A stretch of DNA of 64,000 bases from Gadus chalcogrammus (Eukaryota > Chordata > Actinopteri > Gadiformes > Gadidae): positions 2,320,313 to 2,384,312 of the forward strand of contig NC_079412.1 in assembly GCF_026213295.1 (NCBI RefSeq), in the 5' to 3' direction. Below, piece after piece: positions 1-10,356 of the stretch (positions are counted from its first letter, which is position 1; each line of letters starts with the position of its first letter). A program made the position numbers and the translations under genes. The notes beneath the pieces were generated by a model. It did not search any database. It had not been told where the DNA came from and saw only the letters and a list, made by a program, of their open reading frames with translations.

Positions 1-37
1 ATGCTTCCCGTTTTTCCGGCGAAATGCACATTTCTTG
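1..37 (+). repeat. End of a preceding satellite unit (cut by window start)
   Basis: This is the GCCGGC-type tail ending in 'acatttcttg'. It joins directly to the next ATT head and lacks the usual tail hairpin, like the tails ending at 53277 and 54086. Confidence 0.85.
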
Positions 38-159
38 TTATTATTCCCCCCCTAGAAGTGGGCCCACAGCACAAACCGTAAATGGTGCAGACATGCCAAA
101 TGCATGACTAGATCAAGATCCGTGGCGACTACGCAGACGACAAAATCCAGACATGCCGG

Positions 160-173
160 CCACTAGGTGGCGC
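160..173 (+). promoter_or_regulatory. CTCF-like motif M1 (first of 63)
   Basis: CCACTAGGTGGCGC fits the established CTCF core consensus CCASYAGRKGGCRS at all 14 positions, and the flanks (CGG before, TA after) also resemble the long form of the motif. Every unit has this site at the head/body border, always on this strand. 42 units are exact. Eleven start TCAC (units 7, 14, 20, 25, 27, 32, 45, 47, 49, 55, 62), nine start TCCC (units 10, 11, 18, 23, 33, 46, 50, 54, 59) and one starts ACAC (unit 48). The core contains a CpG, so methylation could control binding. Occupancy is inferred, not shown. Confidence 0.55.
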
Positions 174-615
174 TATACCAAGGAATACGCGTTTGGGGCT
201 ATAACTCCCACACCGAACCTCCCACAGTCAAAAACGTTATACCCACAGATGCACTGGAGTCTGCTGCATCTTTTGGGCTAGGCCACGCCCATTTGCGTCT
301 ATGAATATTTTTCGCTAAATCGCGAAAACCGCAAAACAGTTTTTTCCCTACTCCTCCCACATTTCTTGACCAATCAACACCAAACTTTGCACACGACATC
401 TTCAGACGCACACGCAAAGGAATCATCAACAGCTTTTTTATCCGACCTTCGACGACGAAACGGTAGCGTTTTGAATATTTGTTTATTGGCTACGTTTTAC
501 GTCGAAACGCAAAAATTCAAAGAATACCAAAAGTAGACGTCGGATCAAGTCCAAATTTTAGACACATGTCGGTGCTACCCTTAATGGCGTTCAATAAAGA
601 ATTCGGAATATTTCG

Positions 616-629
616 CCATTAGGGGGCGC
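616..629 (+). promoter_or_regulatory. CTCF-like motif M2 (first of about 60)
   Basis: CCATTAGGGGGCGC differs from CCASYAGRKGGCRS only at position 4. A version of it recurs in the body of nearly every unit, same strand as M1. In unit 47 the site reads CCAGTAGGGGGCGC (47622-47635), an exact fit. Weakened forms are seen in units 10, 22, 23, 27, 35, 36, 39, 43, 45, 48, 56 and 60. Units 7, 14, 32 and 48 have a third site, CCACAAGGGGGCGC, also one mismatch (for example 13979-13992). The AATAAA overlapping its 3' side is probably incidental. Confidence 0.4.
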
Positions 630-716
630 AATAAACGAGGAAATTGTATATCTTCTAATTGGCCAAAGGAATGTTCTTCAAACTATAAGGGAACCATCAA
701 GGGGCAAACACGAGTC

Positions 717-754
717 TATATAAAAAATATGGCCAAGAATTAATAATGTAGGCG
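717..754 (+). promoter_or_regulatory. TATA-like and GC-box-like motifs in the extended middle
   Basis: TATATAAAAAAT at 717-728 is followed about 25 bp later by a GGCGGGAG motif. The pair recurs in all L, M and D units. In M and D units the GC motif is a full GGGCGGG (for example 24254-24260). The spacing is unusual for a TATA promoter, because the GC box lies downstream, and no gene follows. Motif resemblance only. Confidence 0.2.
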
Positions 755-1407
755 GGAGTTATTTGGCAAAGGAAAATTGTCTTTGGAAAATTTCGCCAAC
801 AGGGCGGCGCCAAAAAACGACGAAACAATATATCTCCTATTTGGCCAATGGAATGTTCTGAAAACGCGTTTTAGGCTATAACTCCCACACCGAAGCTCCC
901 ACAGTCAAAAACGTTATACGCACAGATTCACTGGAGTCAGCTGCATCCTTTGGCATAGGCCAGGCCCATTTGCGTCAGTATTTTCTTTATGCAAAATCGC
1001 AAAAACAGCTAAACTGCCTTTTCGCTACTCCTCCCACATTTCTTGCCCAATTGACACCAAACTTTGCACACGACATCTTCAGACGCACACTACAAGAAAT
1101 CAGCAAAACTATTTTGATCCGACCATCGTTGACGAAACGGTAGCGTTTTGAATATATGTTTTGCGTTGCAAATCAGTAAAAACTATTTTGATCCAACGAC
1201 GACTAAACGGTAGCGGAAAATGCGTTTGGGGCCAAAACTCCCACACTGAACCTCTCACAGTCAAAACCTTTATATCCACAGGTTGTTCACGGTAGCGTTT
1301 TGAATACTTGGTTCGCGTTGTGCCGGCGAAATGCACATTTCTTGTCGCGTTGTGCCGGCGAAATGCACACTTCTTGGACCCCTGCATAACTGCTTGCAGT
1401 TCTAGTT

Positions 1408-2784
1408 ATTATTATTATTCCCCCCTAGAAGTGGGTCCACAGCCCAAACCGTAAAAGGTGCCGACACGCCAATTGCATGACTAGATCCAGGGCCCTGAGT
1501 TCTAAGCAGACGACAAAATCCAGACACGCCGGCCACTAGGTGGCGCTATACCAAGGAATACGCGTTTGGGGCTATAACTCCCACACCGAACCTCCCAGAG
1601 TCCAAAAACTTGTACACACAGATGCACTGGAGTCTGCTGCATCTTTTGGGCTAGGCCACGCCCATTTGCGTCTATGAATATTTTTCACTAATTCGCGAAA
1701 ACCGCAAAACAGTTTTTTCCCTACTCCTCCCACATTTCTTGACCAATCAACACCAAACTTTGCACCCGACATCTTCAGACGCACACGCAAAGGAATCATC
1801 AACAGCTTTTTTATCCGACCTTCGACGACGAAACGGTAGCGTTTTGAATATTTGTTTATTGGCTACGTTTTACGTCGAAACGCAAAAATTCAAAGAATAC
1901 CAAAAGTAGACGTCGGATCAAGTCCAAATTTTAGACTCATGTCGGTGCTACCCTTAATGGCGTTCAATAAAGAATTCGGAATATTTCGCCATTAGGGGGC
2001 GCAATAAACGAGGAAATTGTATATCTTCTAATTGGCCAAAGGAATGTTCTTCAAACTATAAGGGAACCATCAAGGGGCAAACCCGAGTCTATATAAAAAA
2101 TATGGCCAAGAATTAATAATGTAGGCGGGAGTTATTTGGCAAAGGAAAATTGTCTTTGGAAAATTTCGCCAACAGGGCGGCGCCAAAAAACGACGAAATA
2201 ATATATCTCCTATTTGGCCAATGGAATGTTCTGAAAACGCGTTTTAGGCTATAACTCCCACACCGAAGCTCCCACAGTCAAAAACGTTATACGCACAGAT
2301 TCACTGGAGTCAGCTGCATCTTTTGGCATAGGCCAGGCCCATTTGCGTCAGTATTTTCTTTATGCAAAATCGCAAAAACAGCTAAACTGCCTTTTCGCTA
2401 CTCCTCCCACATTTCTTGCCCAATTGACACCAAACTTTGCACACGACATCTTCAGACGCACACTACAAGAAATCAGCAAAACTATTTTGATCCGACCATC
2501 GTTGACGAAACGGTAGCGTTTTGAATATATGTTTTGCGTTGCAAATCAGTAAAAACTATTTTGATCCAACCGTCGACGACTAAACGGTAGCGGAAAATGC
2601 GTTTGGGGCCGAAACTCCCACACTGAACCTCTCACAGTCAAAACCTTTATATCCACAGGTTGTTCACGGTAGCGTTTTGAATACTTGCTTCGCGTTGTGC
2701 CGGCGAAATGCACATTTCTTGTCGCGTTGTGCCGGCGAAATGCACACTTCTTGGACCCCTGCATAACTGCTTGCAGTTCTAGTT
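1408..2784 (+). repeat. Satellite unit 2, L body, head HA
   Basis: M1 is exact at 1533-1546. The unit is close to units 41 and 51 (about 39 and 50 kb away), sharing the AATTCGCGAA variant and the 'gactcatgtcgg' variant. It has a complete tail hairpin, which abuts a 47-bp element directly. Confidence 0.92.
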
Positions 2785-2794
2785 AGGGGTCCAA
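2751..2794 (+). repeat. Composite inverted repeat across unit tail and hairpin element
   Basis: TTGGACCCCT (2751-2760) is the exact reverse complement of AGGGGTCCAA (2785-2794), the first arm of the following 47-bp element. Between them AACTGC-TT-GCAGTT forms an inner 6-bp stem. The same arrangement occurs wherever an element directly follows a full tail, for example at 6172/6173, 8803/8804, 12779/12780, 18021/18022, 52470/52471 and 63109/63110. Confidence 0.8.
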
Positions 2795-2887
2795 GCCAAC
2801 AGGTTGGATCCCTATTGTTTTTGTAGGGATTTTTCTTATTAGGGGTCCAAGCCAACAGGTTGGATCCCTATTGTTTTTGTAAGGATT
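2785..2887 (+). repeat. 47-bp hairpin element, 2 copies
   Basis: Copies are at 2785-2831 (variant ending GTAGGGATT) and 2841-2887. Arms AGGGGTCCAA and TTGGATCCCT pair with one G-T wobble. Inside them CC and GG can pair around an AACA loop with one bulged G. Each copy holds a GGATCC (BamHI) site and ends AAGGATT, leading into ATT or T-rich sequence. Confidence 0.9.
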
Positions 2888-3709
2888 ATTATTATTATAC
2901 TTCCCGCGCTAAAAGTGGGTCCACAGCCCAAACCGTAAATGGTGCCGACACGCCAATTGCATGACTAGATCCAGGTCCGGCACCGCTACTCAGATAACAA
3001 AATCCAGACACGCCGGCCACTAGGTGGCGCTATACCAAGGGAAAATGCGTTTGGGGCTATAACTCCCACACCGAACCTCCCACATTCAAAACCTCGTACA
3101 CACAGATTCACTGGAGTCTGCTGCATCTTTTGGCATAGGCCACGCCCATTTGCGTCTATAATTTTTTTTCGCAAAATCGCGAAAACCGCAAAACTGTTTT
3201 TTCGCTACTCCTCCCACATTTCTTCACCAATCGACACAAAACTTTGCACACGACATCTTCAGAAGCACACGCAAAGGAATCATATACAGTTTTTTGATCC
3301 GACCTTCGACGACGAAACTATAGCATTTTGAATATTGGTATATTAGCTAAATTAGACGTGGAAAATCAAAAATACAAAAAAATCCAAAATTAGACATCGG
3401 ATCGAGTCCAAATTCTACACACATGTTGGTGCTAACCTTAATGACGTTCGATAAAAATTTCGGAAATTCCGCCATTAGGGGGCGCAATAAACGAGGAAAT
3501 TGTATATCTTCTACAAAATTTCGCCGCAAAAACGCTACACTGACTTCTCGCTACTCCTACCACAGTCAAATCCTTTGTATCCACAGGTTCAGGGTAGCGT
3601 TTTGAACACATGCTTCGCGATGTGCCGGCGAAACGCACATTTCTTGTCGCGTTGTGCCGGCGAAATGCACACTTCTTGGACCCCTGCATAACTGCTTGCA
3701 GTTCTAGTT
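2888..3709 (+). repeat. Satellite unit 3, S body, head HC
   Basis: M1 is exact at 3017-3030. It is closely related to units 8, 12 and 30, with CATATACAG and 'gatagcattttg'-type variants. Two GCCGGC copies and a full tail. Confidence 0.92.
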
Positions 3710-4511
3710 ATTATTATTATTATACTTACCCCCCTAAAAGTGGTACCACAGCCCAAACCGTAAATGCTGCACACACGCCAATTACATGACTAGATCCAGA
3801 TCTCTTCGGACTACGCAGACGACAAAATCCAGACATGCCGGCCACTAGGTGGCGCTATACCAAGGAATACGCGTTTGGGGCTATAACTCCCACACCGAAC
3901 CTCCCAGAGTCCAAAAACTTGTACACACAGATGCACTGGAGTCTGCTGCATCTTTTGACATAGGCCACGCCCATTTGCGTCTATAATTTTTTTTCGCAAA
4001 ATCGCGAAAACCGCAAAACTGTTTTTTCGCTACTCCTCCCACATTTCTTGACCAATCGACACAAAACTTTGCACACGGCATCGTCAGACGCACACGCAAA
4101 GAAATCATATACAGTTTTTTGATCCGACATTCGACGACGAAACGGTAGAGTTTTGAATATTCTTTTATTAGCTAAATTAGACGTGGAAAATTAAAAAAAC
4201 AAAAAAATCCAAAATTAGACATCGGATCGAGTCCAAATTTTAGACACATGTTGGTGCTAACCTTAATGACCTTCGATAAAAATTTCGGAAAATTTTGCCA
4301 TTAGGGGGCGCAATAAACGAGGAAATTGTATATCTTCTACAAAAATTTCGCCGCGAAAACGCTACACTGACTTCTCGCTACTCCACAGGTTCAGGGTAGC
4401 GTTTTGAACACATGCTTCGCGTTTTTCCGGCGAAATGCACATTTCTTGTCGCGTTGTGCCGGCGAAATGCACACTTCTTGGACCCCTGCATAACTGCTTG
4501 CAGTTCTAGTT
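3710..4511 (+). repeat. Satellite unit 4, S2 body, head HD
   Basis: M1 is exact at 3842-3855. The body lacks about 25 bp before the last CCACAGG (S2 form). The first GCCGGC copy is altered to TTTTTCCGGCG. Full tail. Confidence 0.9.
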
Positions 4512-4514
4512 ATT

Positions 4515-4561
4515 AGGGGTCCAAGCCAACAGGTTGGATCCCTATTGTTTTTGTAAGGATT
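4515..4561 (+). repeat. 47-bp hairpin element, 1 copy
   Basis: Full-length standard copy, separated from the unit tail by ATT and followed by a T run and ATT repeats. Confidence 0.9.
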
Positions 4562-5376
4562 TTTTTTATTATTATTATTATACTACCTCCCCGTGAAAGT
4601 GGAACCACAGCCCAAACCGTAAATGGTGCACACACGCCAATTACATGACTAGAACCAGTACCGGCACCGCTACTCAGAAAACCAAATCCAGACATGCCGG
4701 CCACTAGGTGGCGCTATACCAAGGAGAAACACGTTTGGGGCTATAACTCCCACACCGAACCTCCCAGAGTCCAAAAACTTGTACACACAGATGCACTGGA
4801 TTCTGCTGCATCTTTTGGCCTAGGCCACGCCCATTTGCGTCTATGAATATTTTTCGCTAAATCGCAAAAACCGCAAAACTGTTTTTTCCCTACTCCTCCC
4901 ACATTTCTTGACCAATCAACACCAAACTTTGCACACGACATCTTCAGACGCACACGCAAAGGAATCATCAACACTTTTTTGATCCGACCTTCGACGACGA
5001 AACGGTAGCGTTTTGAATATTGGTTTATTAGCTAAATTAGACGTGAAAAGTCAAAAATCCGAAGAAATCCAGAATTATACATCGGATCGAGCCCAAATTT
5101 TAGAGACATGTTGGTGCTAACCTTAATGACGTTCGATAAAAATATCGGAACATTTCGCCATTAGGGGGCGCAATAAACAAGGAAATTGTATATCTTCTAC
5201 AAAATTTCGCCGCGAAAACGCTACACTGACTTCTCGCTACTCATACCACAGTCAAATCCTTTGTATCCACAGGTACAGGGTAGCGTTTTGAACACATGCT
5301 TCAATGCTTCTTGTCGCGTTGTGCCGGCGAAATGCACACTTCTTGGACCCCTGCATAACTGCTTGCAGTTCTAGTT
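4562..5376 (+). repeat. Satellite unit 5, S body, singleton head HI
   Basis: The head reads ACCTCCCCGTGAAAGTGG. M1 is exact at 4701-4714. The first GCCGGC copy is mostly deleted ('cttcaatgcttcttg' remains), leaving one complete copy. Full tail. Confidence 0.9.
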
Positions 5377-6172
5377 ATTATTATACTTCCTACCAAGAAA
5401 GTGGGAATACAGCCCATACCGTAAATGTTGCACACACGCCAATTGCATGACTAGATCCAGGTCAGTGAAGACTATGCAGACGACAAAATCCAGACACGCC
5501 GGCCACTAGGTGGCGCTATACCAAGGGAAAATGCGTTTGGGGCTATAACTCCCACAACGAACCTCCCACAGTCAAAAACTTGTACCCACATATTCACTGG
5601 AGTCTGCTGCATCTTTTGGCCTAGGCCACGCCCATTTGCGTCTATGAATATTTTTCGCTAAATCGCGAAAACCGCAAAACTGTTTTTTCGCTACTCCTCC
5701 CACATTTCTCGCCCGATCACCACCAAAATTTGCACATGGCATCTTCAGACGCACACGCAAAGAAATCATAGACAGTTTTTTGATCCGACCTTCGACGACG
5801 AAACGGTAGAGTTTTGAATATTTGTTTATTAGCTAAATTAGACGTGGAAAATTAAAAATCCAAAAAAATCCAAAATTAGACATCGGATCAAGTCCAAATT
5901 CTAAACACATGTTGGTGCTAACCTTAATGACGTTCGATAAAAATTTCGGAAAATTCCGCCATTAGGGGGCGCAATAAACGAGGAAATTGTATATCTTCTA
6001 CAAAATTTCGCCGCAAAAACGCTACACTGACTTCTCGCTACTCCTTCAGGTTCAGGGTAGCGTTTTGAACACATGCTTCGCGTTGTGCCGGCGAAATGCA
6101 CATTTCTTGTCGCGTTGTGCCGGCGAAATGCACACTTCTTGGACCCCTGCATAACTGCTTGCAGTTCTAGTT
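5377..6172 (+). repeat. Satellite unit 6, S body, head HE
   Basis: M1 is exact at 5503-5516. The middle has its own deletion, reading TACTCCTTCAGGTTCAGGG in place of the TACCACAGTC segment. The body resembles units 29 (front), 36 and 39 ('tcgcccgatcaccacc'). Confidence 0.9.
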
Positions 6173-6219
6173 AGGGGTCCAAGCCAACAGGTTGGATCCC
6201 TATTGTTTTTGTAAGGATT
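6173..6219 (+). repeat. 47-bp hairpin element, 1 copy
   Basis: Standard copy directly abutting the tail of unit 6, so the composite inverted repeat is intact. Confidence 0.9.
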
Positions 6220-7203
6220 TTTATTATTATTATACTTCCTTCCCTAAAAGTGGGCCCACACCCCAAACCGTAAATGGTGCGGACATGCCAATTGCATGAC
6301 TAGATCCAAGTCTGTGATGTGTATGCAGACGACAAAATCCGGACACGCCGGTCACTAGGTGGCGCTATACCAAGGAATACGCGTTTGGGGCTATAACTCC
6401 CACACCGAACCTCCCAGAGTCCAAAAACTTGTACCCACATATTCACTGGAGTCTGCTGCATCTTTTGGCCTAGGCCACGCCCATTTGCGTCTATGAATAT
6501 TTTTCGCTAAATCGCGAAAACCGCAAAACTGTTTTTTCCCTACTTCTCCCACATTTCTTGACCAATTGACACCAAACTTTGCACACGGCATCTTCAGACG
6601 CACACGCAAAGAAAACATCAACACTTTTTTGATCCGACCTTCGACAACGAAACGGTAGCATTTTGAATATTTGTTTATTAGCTAAATTAGACGTGGAAAA
6701 GCAAAAAATAAAAAAAATACCAAATTTAGACTTCAGATCAAGTCCAAATTTTAGACACATGTCGGTGCTGGCCTTAATGGCGTTCAATAAAGAATTCGGA
6801 ATATTTCGCCATTAGGGGGCGCAATAAACGAGGAAATTGTATATCTTCTAATTGGCCAAAAGAATGTTCTTCAAACTATAAGGGAACCATCAAGGGGTAA
6901 ACCCGAGTCTATATGAAAAATATGGCCAAGAATTATTAATGTGGGCGGGAGTTATTTGGCAAAGGAAAATTGTCTTTGGAAAATTTCGCCACAAGGGGGC
7001 GCAAATAAACGACGAAATAATATATCTCCTACAAAAATTTCGCCGCGAAAACGCTACACTGACTTCTCGCTACTCCACAGGTTCAGGGTAGCGTTTTGAA
7101 CACATGCTTCGCGTTTTTCCGGCGAAATGCACATTTCTTGTCGCGTTGTGCCGGCGAAATGCACACTTCTTGGACCCCTGCATAACTGCTTGCAGTTCTA
7201 GTT
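6220..7203 (+). repeat. Satellite unit 7, hybrid M/S2 body, head HF
   Basis: M1 is the TCAC variant at 6352-6365. The unit follows the M pattern (TATA-like and GGGCGGG motifs, CCACAAGGGGGCGC third site) up to 'atatctccta', then switches to the S2 ending (CAAAAATTTCGCCGCG). The switch falls in a 'tatcttcta/tatctccta' segment shared by both classes, as expected for recombination between unit types. Confidence 0.88.
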
Positions 7204-7986
7204 ATACTTCCCGCGCTAAAAGTGGGTCCACAGCCCAAACCGTAAATGGTGCCGACACGCCAATTGCATGACTAGATCCAGGTCCGGCACCGCTACTCAG
7301 ATAACAAAATCCAGACACGCCGGCCACTAGGTGGCGCTATACCAAGGGAAAATGCGTTTGGGGCTATAACTCCCACACCGAACCTCCCACATTCAAAACC
7401 TCGTACACACAGATTCACTGGAGTCTGCTGCATCTTTTGGCATAGGCCACGCCCATTTGCGTCCATAATTTTTTTTCGCAAAATCGCGAAAACCGCAAAA
7501 CTGTTTTTTCGCTACTCCTCCCACATTTCTTGACCAATCGACACAAAACTTTGCACACGACATCTTCAGACGCACACGCAAAGGAATCATATACAGTTTT
7601 TTGATCCGACCTTCGACGACGAAACGATAGCATTTTGAATATTGGTATATTAGCTAAATTAGACGTGGAAAATCAAAAATACAAAAAAATCCAAAATTAG
7701 ACATCGGATCGAGTCCAAATTCTACACACATGTTGGTGCTAACCTTAATGACGTTCGATAAAAATTTCGGAAAATTCCGCCATTAGGGGGCGCAATAAAC
7801 GAGGAAATTGTATATCTTCTACAAAATTTCGCCGCAAAAACGCTACACTGACTTCTCGCTACTCCTACCACAGTCAAATCCTTTGTATCCACAGGTTCAG
7901 GGTAGCATTTTGAACACATGCTTCGCGATGTGCCGGCGAAACGCACATTTCTTGTCGCGTTGTGCCGGCGAAATGCACACTTCTTG
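7204..7986 (+). repeat. Satellite unit 8, S body, head HC, tail hairpin absent
   Basis: M1 is exact at 7324-7337. The unit ends at 'cacttcttg' and joins the next head with no tail hairpin. It is the first unit of a block repeated at an offset of 3976 bp (unit 12). Confidence 0.92.
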
Positions 7987-8803
7987 TTATTCTTCCCCCC
8001 GTACTTGTGGGACCACAGCCCAAACCGTAAATGGTGCACACGCGCTAATTACATGACTAGAACCAGTACCGGCACCGCTACTCAGATAACCAAATCCAGA
8101 CATGCCGGCCACTAGGTGGCGCTATACCAAGGAGAAACACCTTTGGGGCTATAACTCCCACATTGAACCTCCCAGAGTCCAAAAACTTGTACACACAGAT
8201 GCACTGGAGTCTGCTGCATCTTTTGGCCTAGGCCAAGCCCATTTGCGTCCATGAATATTTTTCGCTAAATCGCGAAAACCGCAAAACTGTTTTTTCCCTA
8301 CTCCTCCCACATTTCTTGACCAATCGACACCAAACTTTGCACACGACATTTTCAGACGCACACGCAAAGAAATCATATATACTTTTTTGATCCGACCTTC
8401 GACGACGAAACGGTAGCGTTTTGAATATTTGTTTATTAGCTAAATTAGACGTGGAAAATCAAAAATCAAAAAAAATCCAAAATTAGACATCGGATCGAGT
8501 CCAAATTGTACACACATGTTGGTGCTAACCTTTATGTCGTTCGATAAACATTTCGGAAAATTTCGCCATTAGGGGGCGCAATAAACGAGGAAATTGTATA
8601 TCTTCTACAAAATTTCGCCGCGCAAACGCCACACTGACTTCTCGCTACTCCTACCACAGTCAAATACTTTGTATCCACAGGTTCAGGGTAGCGTTTTAAA
8701 CACATGCTTTGCGTTGTGCCGGCGAAACGCACATTTCTTGTCGCGTTGTGCCGGCGAAATGCACACTTCTTGGACCCCTGCATAACTGCTTGCAGTTCTA
8801 GTT
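7987..8803 (+). repeat. Satellite unit 9, S body, head HG
   Basis: M1 is exact at 8109-8122. It is matched by unit 13 at an offset of 3976 bp with no difference seen. Full tail, directly followed by a five-copy hairpin cluster. Confidence 0.92.
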
Positions 8804-9059
8804 AGGGGTCCAAGCCAACAGGTTGGATCCCTATTGTTTTTGTAAGGATTATTATTAGGGGTCCAAGCCAACAGGTTGGATCCCTATTGTTTTTGTAAGG
8901 ATTATTAGGGGTCCAAGCCAACAGGTTGGATCCCTATTGTTTTTGTAAGGATTTTTATTAGGGGTCCAAGCCAACAGGTTGGATCCCTATTGTTTTTGTA
9001 AGGATTTTTATTAGGGGTCCAAGCCAACAGGTTGGATCCCTATTGTTTTTGTAAGGATT
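8804..9059 (+). repeat. 47-bp hairpin element cluster, 5 copies
   Basis: Copies start at 8804, 8857, 8907, 8960 and 9013. Spacers are ATTATT, ATT, TTTATT and TTTATT. The same copies and spacers recur at 12780-13035, so the cluster was copied with the units around it. Confidence 0.92.
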
Positions 9060-9086
9060 ATTATTATTATTATTATTATTATTATT
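9057..9086 (+). repeat. (ATT)10 microsatellite
   Basis: This is a perfect ATT run extending from the last hairpin copy into an HH head, among the longest in the window. Comparable runs lie at 36258-36285 and 37120-37146. Short ATT runs mark nearly all unit junctions. Confidence 0.95.
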
Positions 9087-10095
9087 TCGTACGCCTTAGA
9101 AGTGGTACCACAGCCCAAACCGTAAATGGTGCACACGCGCCAATTGCATGACTAGATCCAGAATCGGCACCGCTACTCAGATTACAAAATCCAGACACGC
9201 CGGTCCCTAGGTGGCGCTATACCAAGGAATACGCGTTTGGGGCTATAACTTCCACACCGAACCTCCCAGAGTCCAAAAACTTGTACACACAGATGCACTG
9301 GAGTCTGCTGCATCTTTTGGCCTAGGCCACGCCCATTTGCGTCCATGAATATTTTTCGCTAAATCGCGAAAACCGCAAAACTGTTTTTTCCCTACTCCTC
9401 CCACATTTTTTGACCAATCGACACCAAACTTTGCACACGACATTTTCAGACCCACACGCAAAGAAATCATCAACAGTTATTTGATCCGACCTTCGACAAC
9501 GAAACGGTAGAGTTTTCAATATTTGTTTATTAGCTAAATTAGACGTGGAACATTTAAAATCCAAAAAAATCCAAAATTAGACATCGGATCGAGTCCAAAT
9601 TCTAGACATATGTTGGTGCTAACCTTAATGACGTACGATAAAAAATTCGGACAATTTCGCCTTTAGGGGGCGCAATAAACGAGGAAATTGTATATCTTCT
9701 AATTGGCCAAAGGAATGTTCTTCAAACTCAAGTGAAACCATCAAGGGGCAAACCCGAGTCTATACAGAAAATATGGCTTATAATTATTAATGTGGGCGGG
9801 AGTTATTTGGCAAAGGAAAATTGTCTTTGGAAAATTTCGCCAACAGGGCGGCTCCAAAAAACGACGACATTGTCTATCTCCTATTTGGCCAATGGAATGT
9901 TCTGAAAACGCGTTTTAGGCTATAACTCCCACACCGAAGCTCCCACAGTCAAAACCTTTATATCCACATGTTGTTCACGGTAGCGTTTTGAATACTTGCT
10001 ACGCGTTGTGCCGGCGAAATGCACATTTCTTGTCGCGTTGTGCCGGCGAAATGCACACTTCTTGGACCCCTGCATAACTGCTTGCAGTTCTAGTT
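9060..10095 (+). repeat. Satellite unit 10, D body, head HH
   Basis: M1 is the TCCC variant at 9204-9217. The D body has 'ctcaagtgaaacc' and 'cagaaaatatggcttata' variants and ends with a TTGTTCACGG module. From about 9347 on it matches unit 27 at an offset of 16,262 bp. M2 is weakened (CCTTTAGGGGGCGC). Confidence 0.92.
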
Positions 10096-10098
10096 ATT

Positions 10099-10356
10099 AG
10101 GGGTCCAAGCCAACAGGTTGGATCCCTATTGTTTTTGTAAGGATTTTTTTAGGGGTCCAAGCCAACAGGTTGGATCCCTATTGTTTTTGTAAGGATTTTT
10201 ATTATTAGGGGTCCAAGCCAACAGGTTGGATCCCTATTGTTTTTGTAAGGATTTTTCCTATTATTAGGGGTCCAAGCCAACAGGTTGGATCCCTATTGTT
10301 TTTGTAATTAGGGGTCCAAGCCAACAGGTTGGATCCCTATTGTTTTTGTAAGGATT
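10099..10356 (+). repeat. 47-bp hairpin element cluster, 5 copies (1 truncated)
   Basis: Copies start at 10099, 10151, 10207, 10266 and 10310. The fourth is cut after TTTTTGTAA (10266-10307), losing GGATT before the next ATTAGGGG. The first three have the same spacing as the cluster at 26361. Confidence 0.9.

Larger units (their letters stand above)
38..1407 (+). repeat. Satellite unit 1, L body, head HB
   Basis: M1 is exact at 160-173 and M2 lies at 616-629. The L body has a first 'gctataactccc' module at 198, a second at 875 and a third partial one ('gccaaaactccc') at 1231. The extended middle holds TATATAAA at 717. Two 32-bp GCCGGC copies and a complete tail hairpin close the unit. Confidence 0.92.

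Noticed and set aside
199..429. Recurring minus-strand frame of about 60-77 codons (RVRLKMSCAKFGVDW type) in most units
   Set aside because: It recurs because the repeat recurs. It has no conserved start context, no shared stop position and no recognisable domain, and other frames on both strands are equally open. A dN/dS test over all units with a clear excess of synonymous changes would be needed to revive it.
624..640. AATAAA polyadenylation signal next to M2
   Set aside because: Present in nearly every unit as part of GCAATAAACG, with no associated coding region or GT-rich downstream element that can be singled out.
2783..2790. TTAGGGG at element starts as a telomere-like repeat
   Set aside because: Only a single TTAGGGG per element, produced by ATT followed by AGGGGTCC; there is no tandem TTAGGG.
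8804..9059. CRISPR-like look: short identical repeats in a row
   Set aside because: Spacers are 3-21 bases of ATT/T-rich sequence rather than unique 30-40-mers, there are no cas genes, and the sequence context is eukaryotic satellite.
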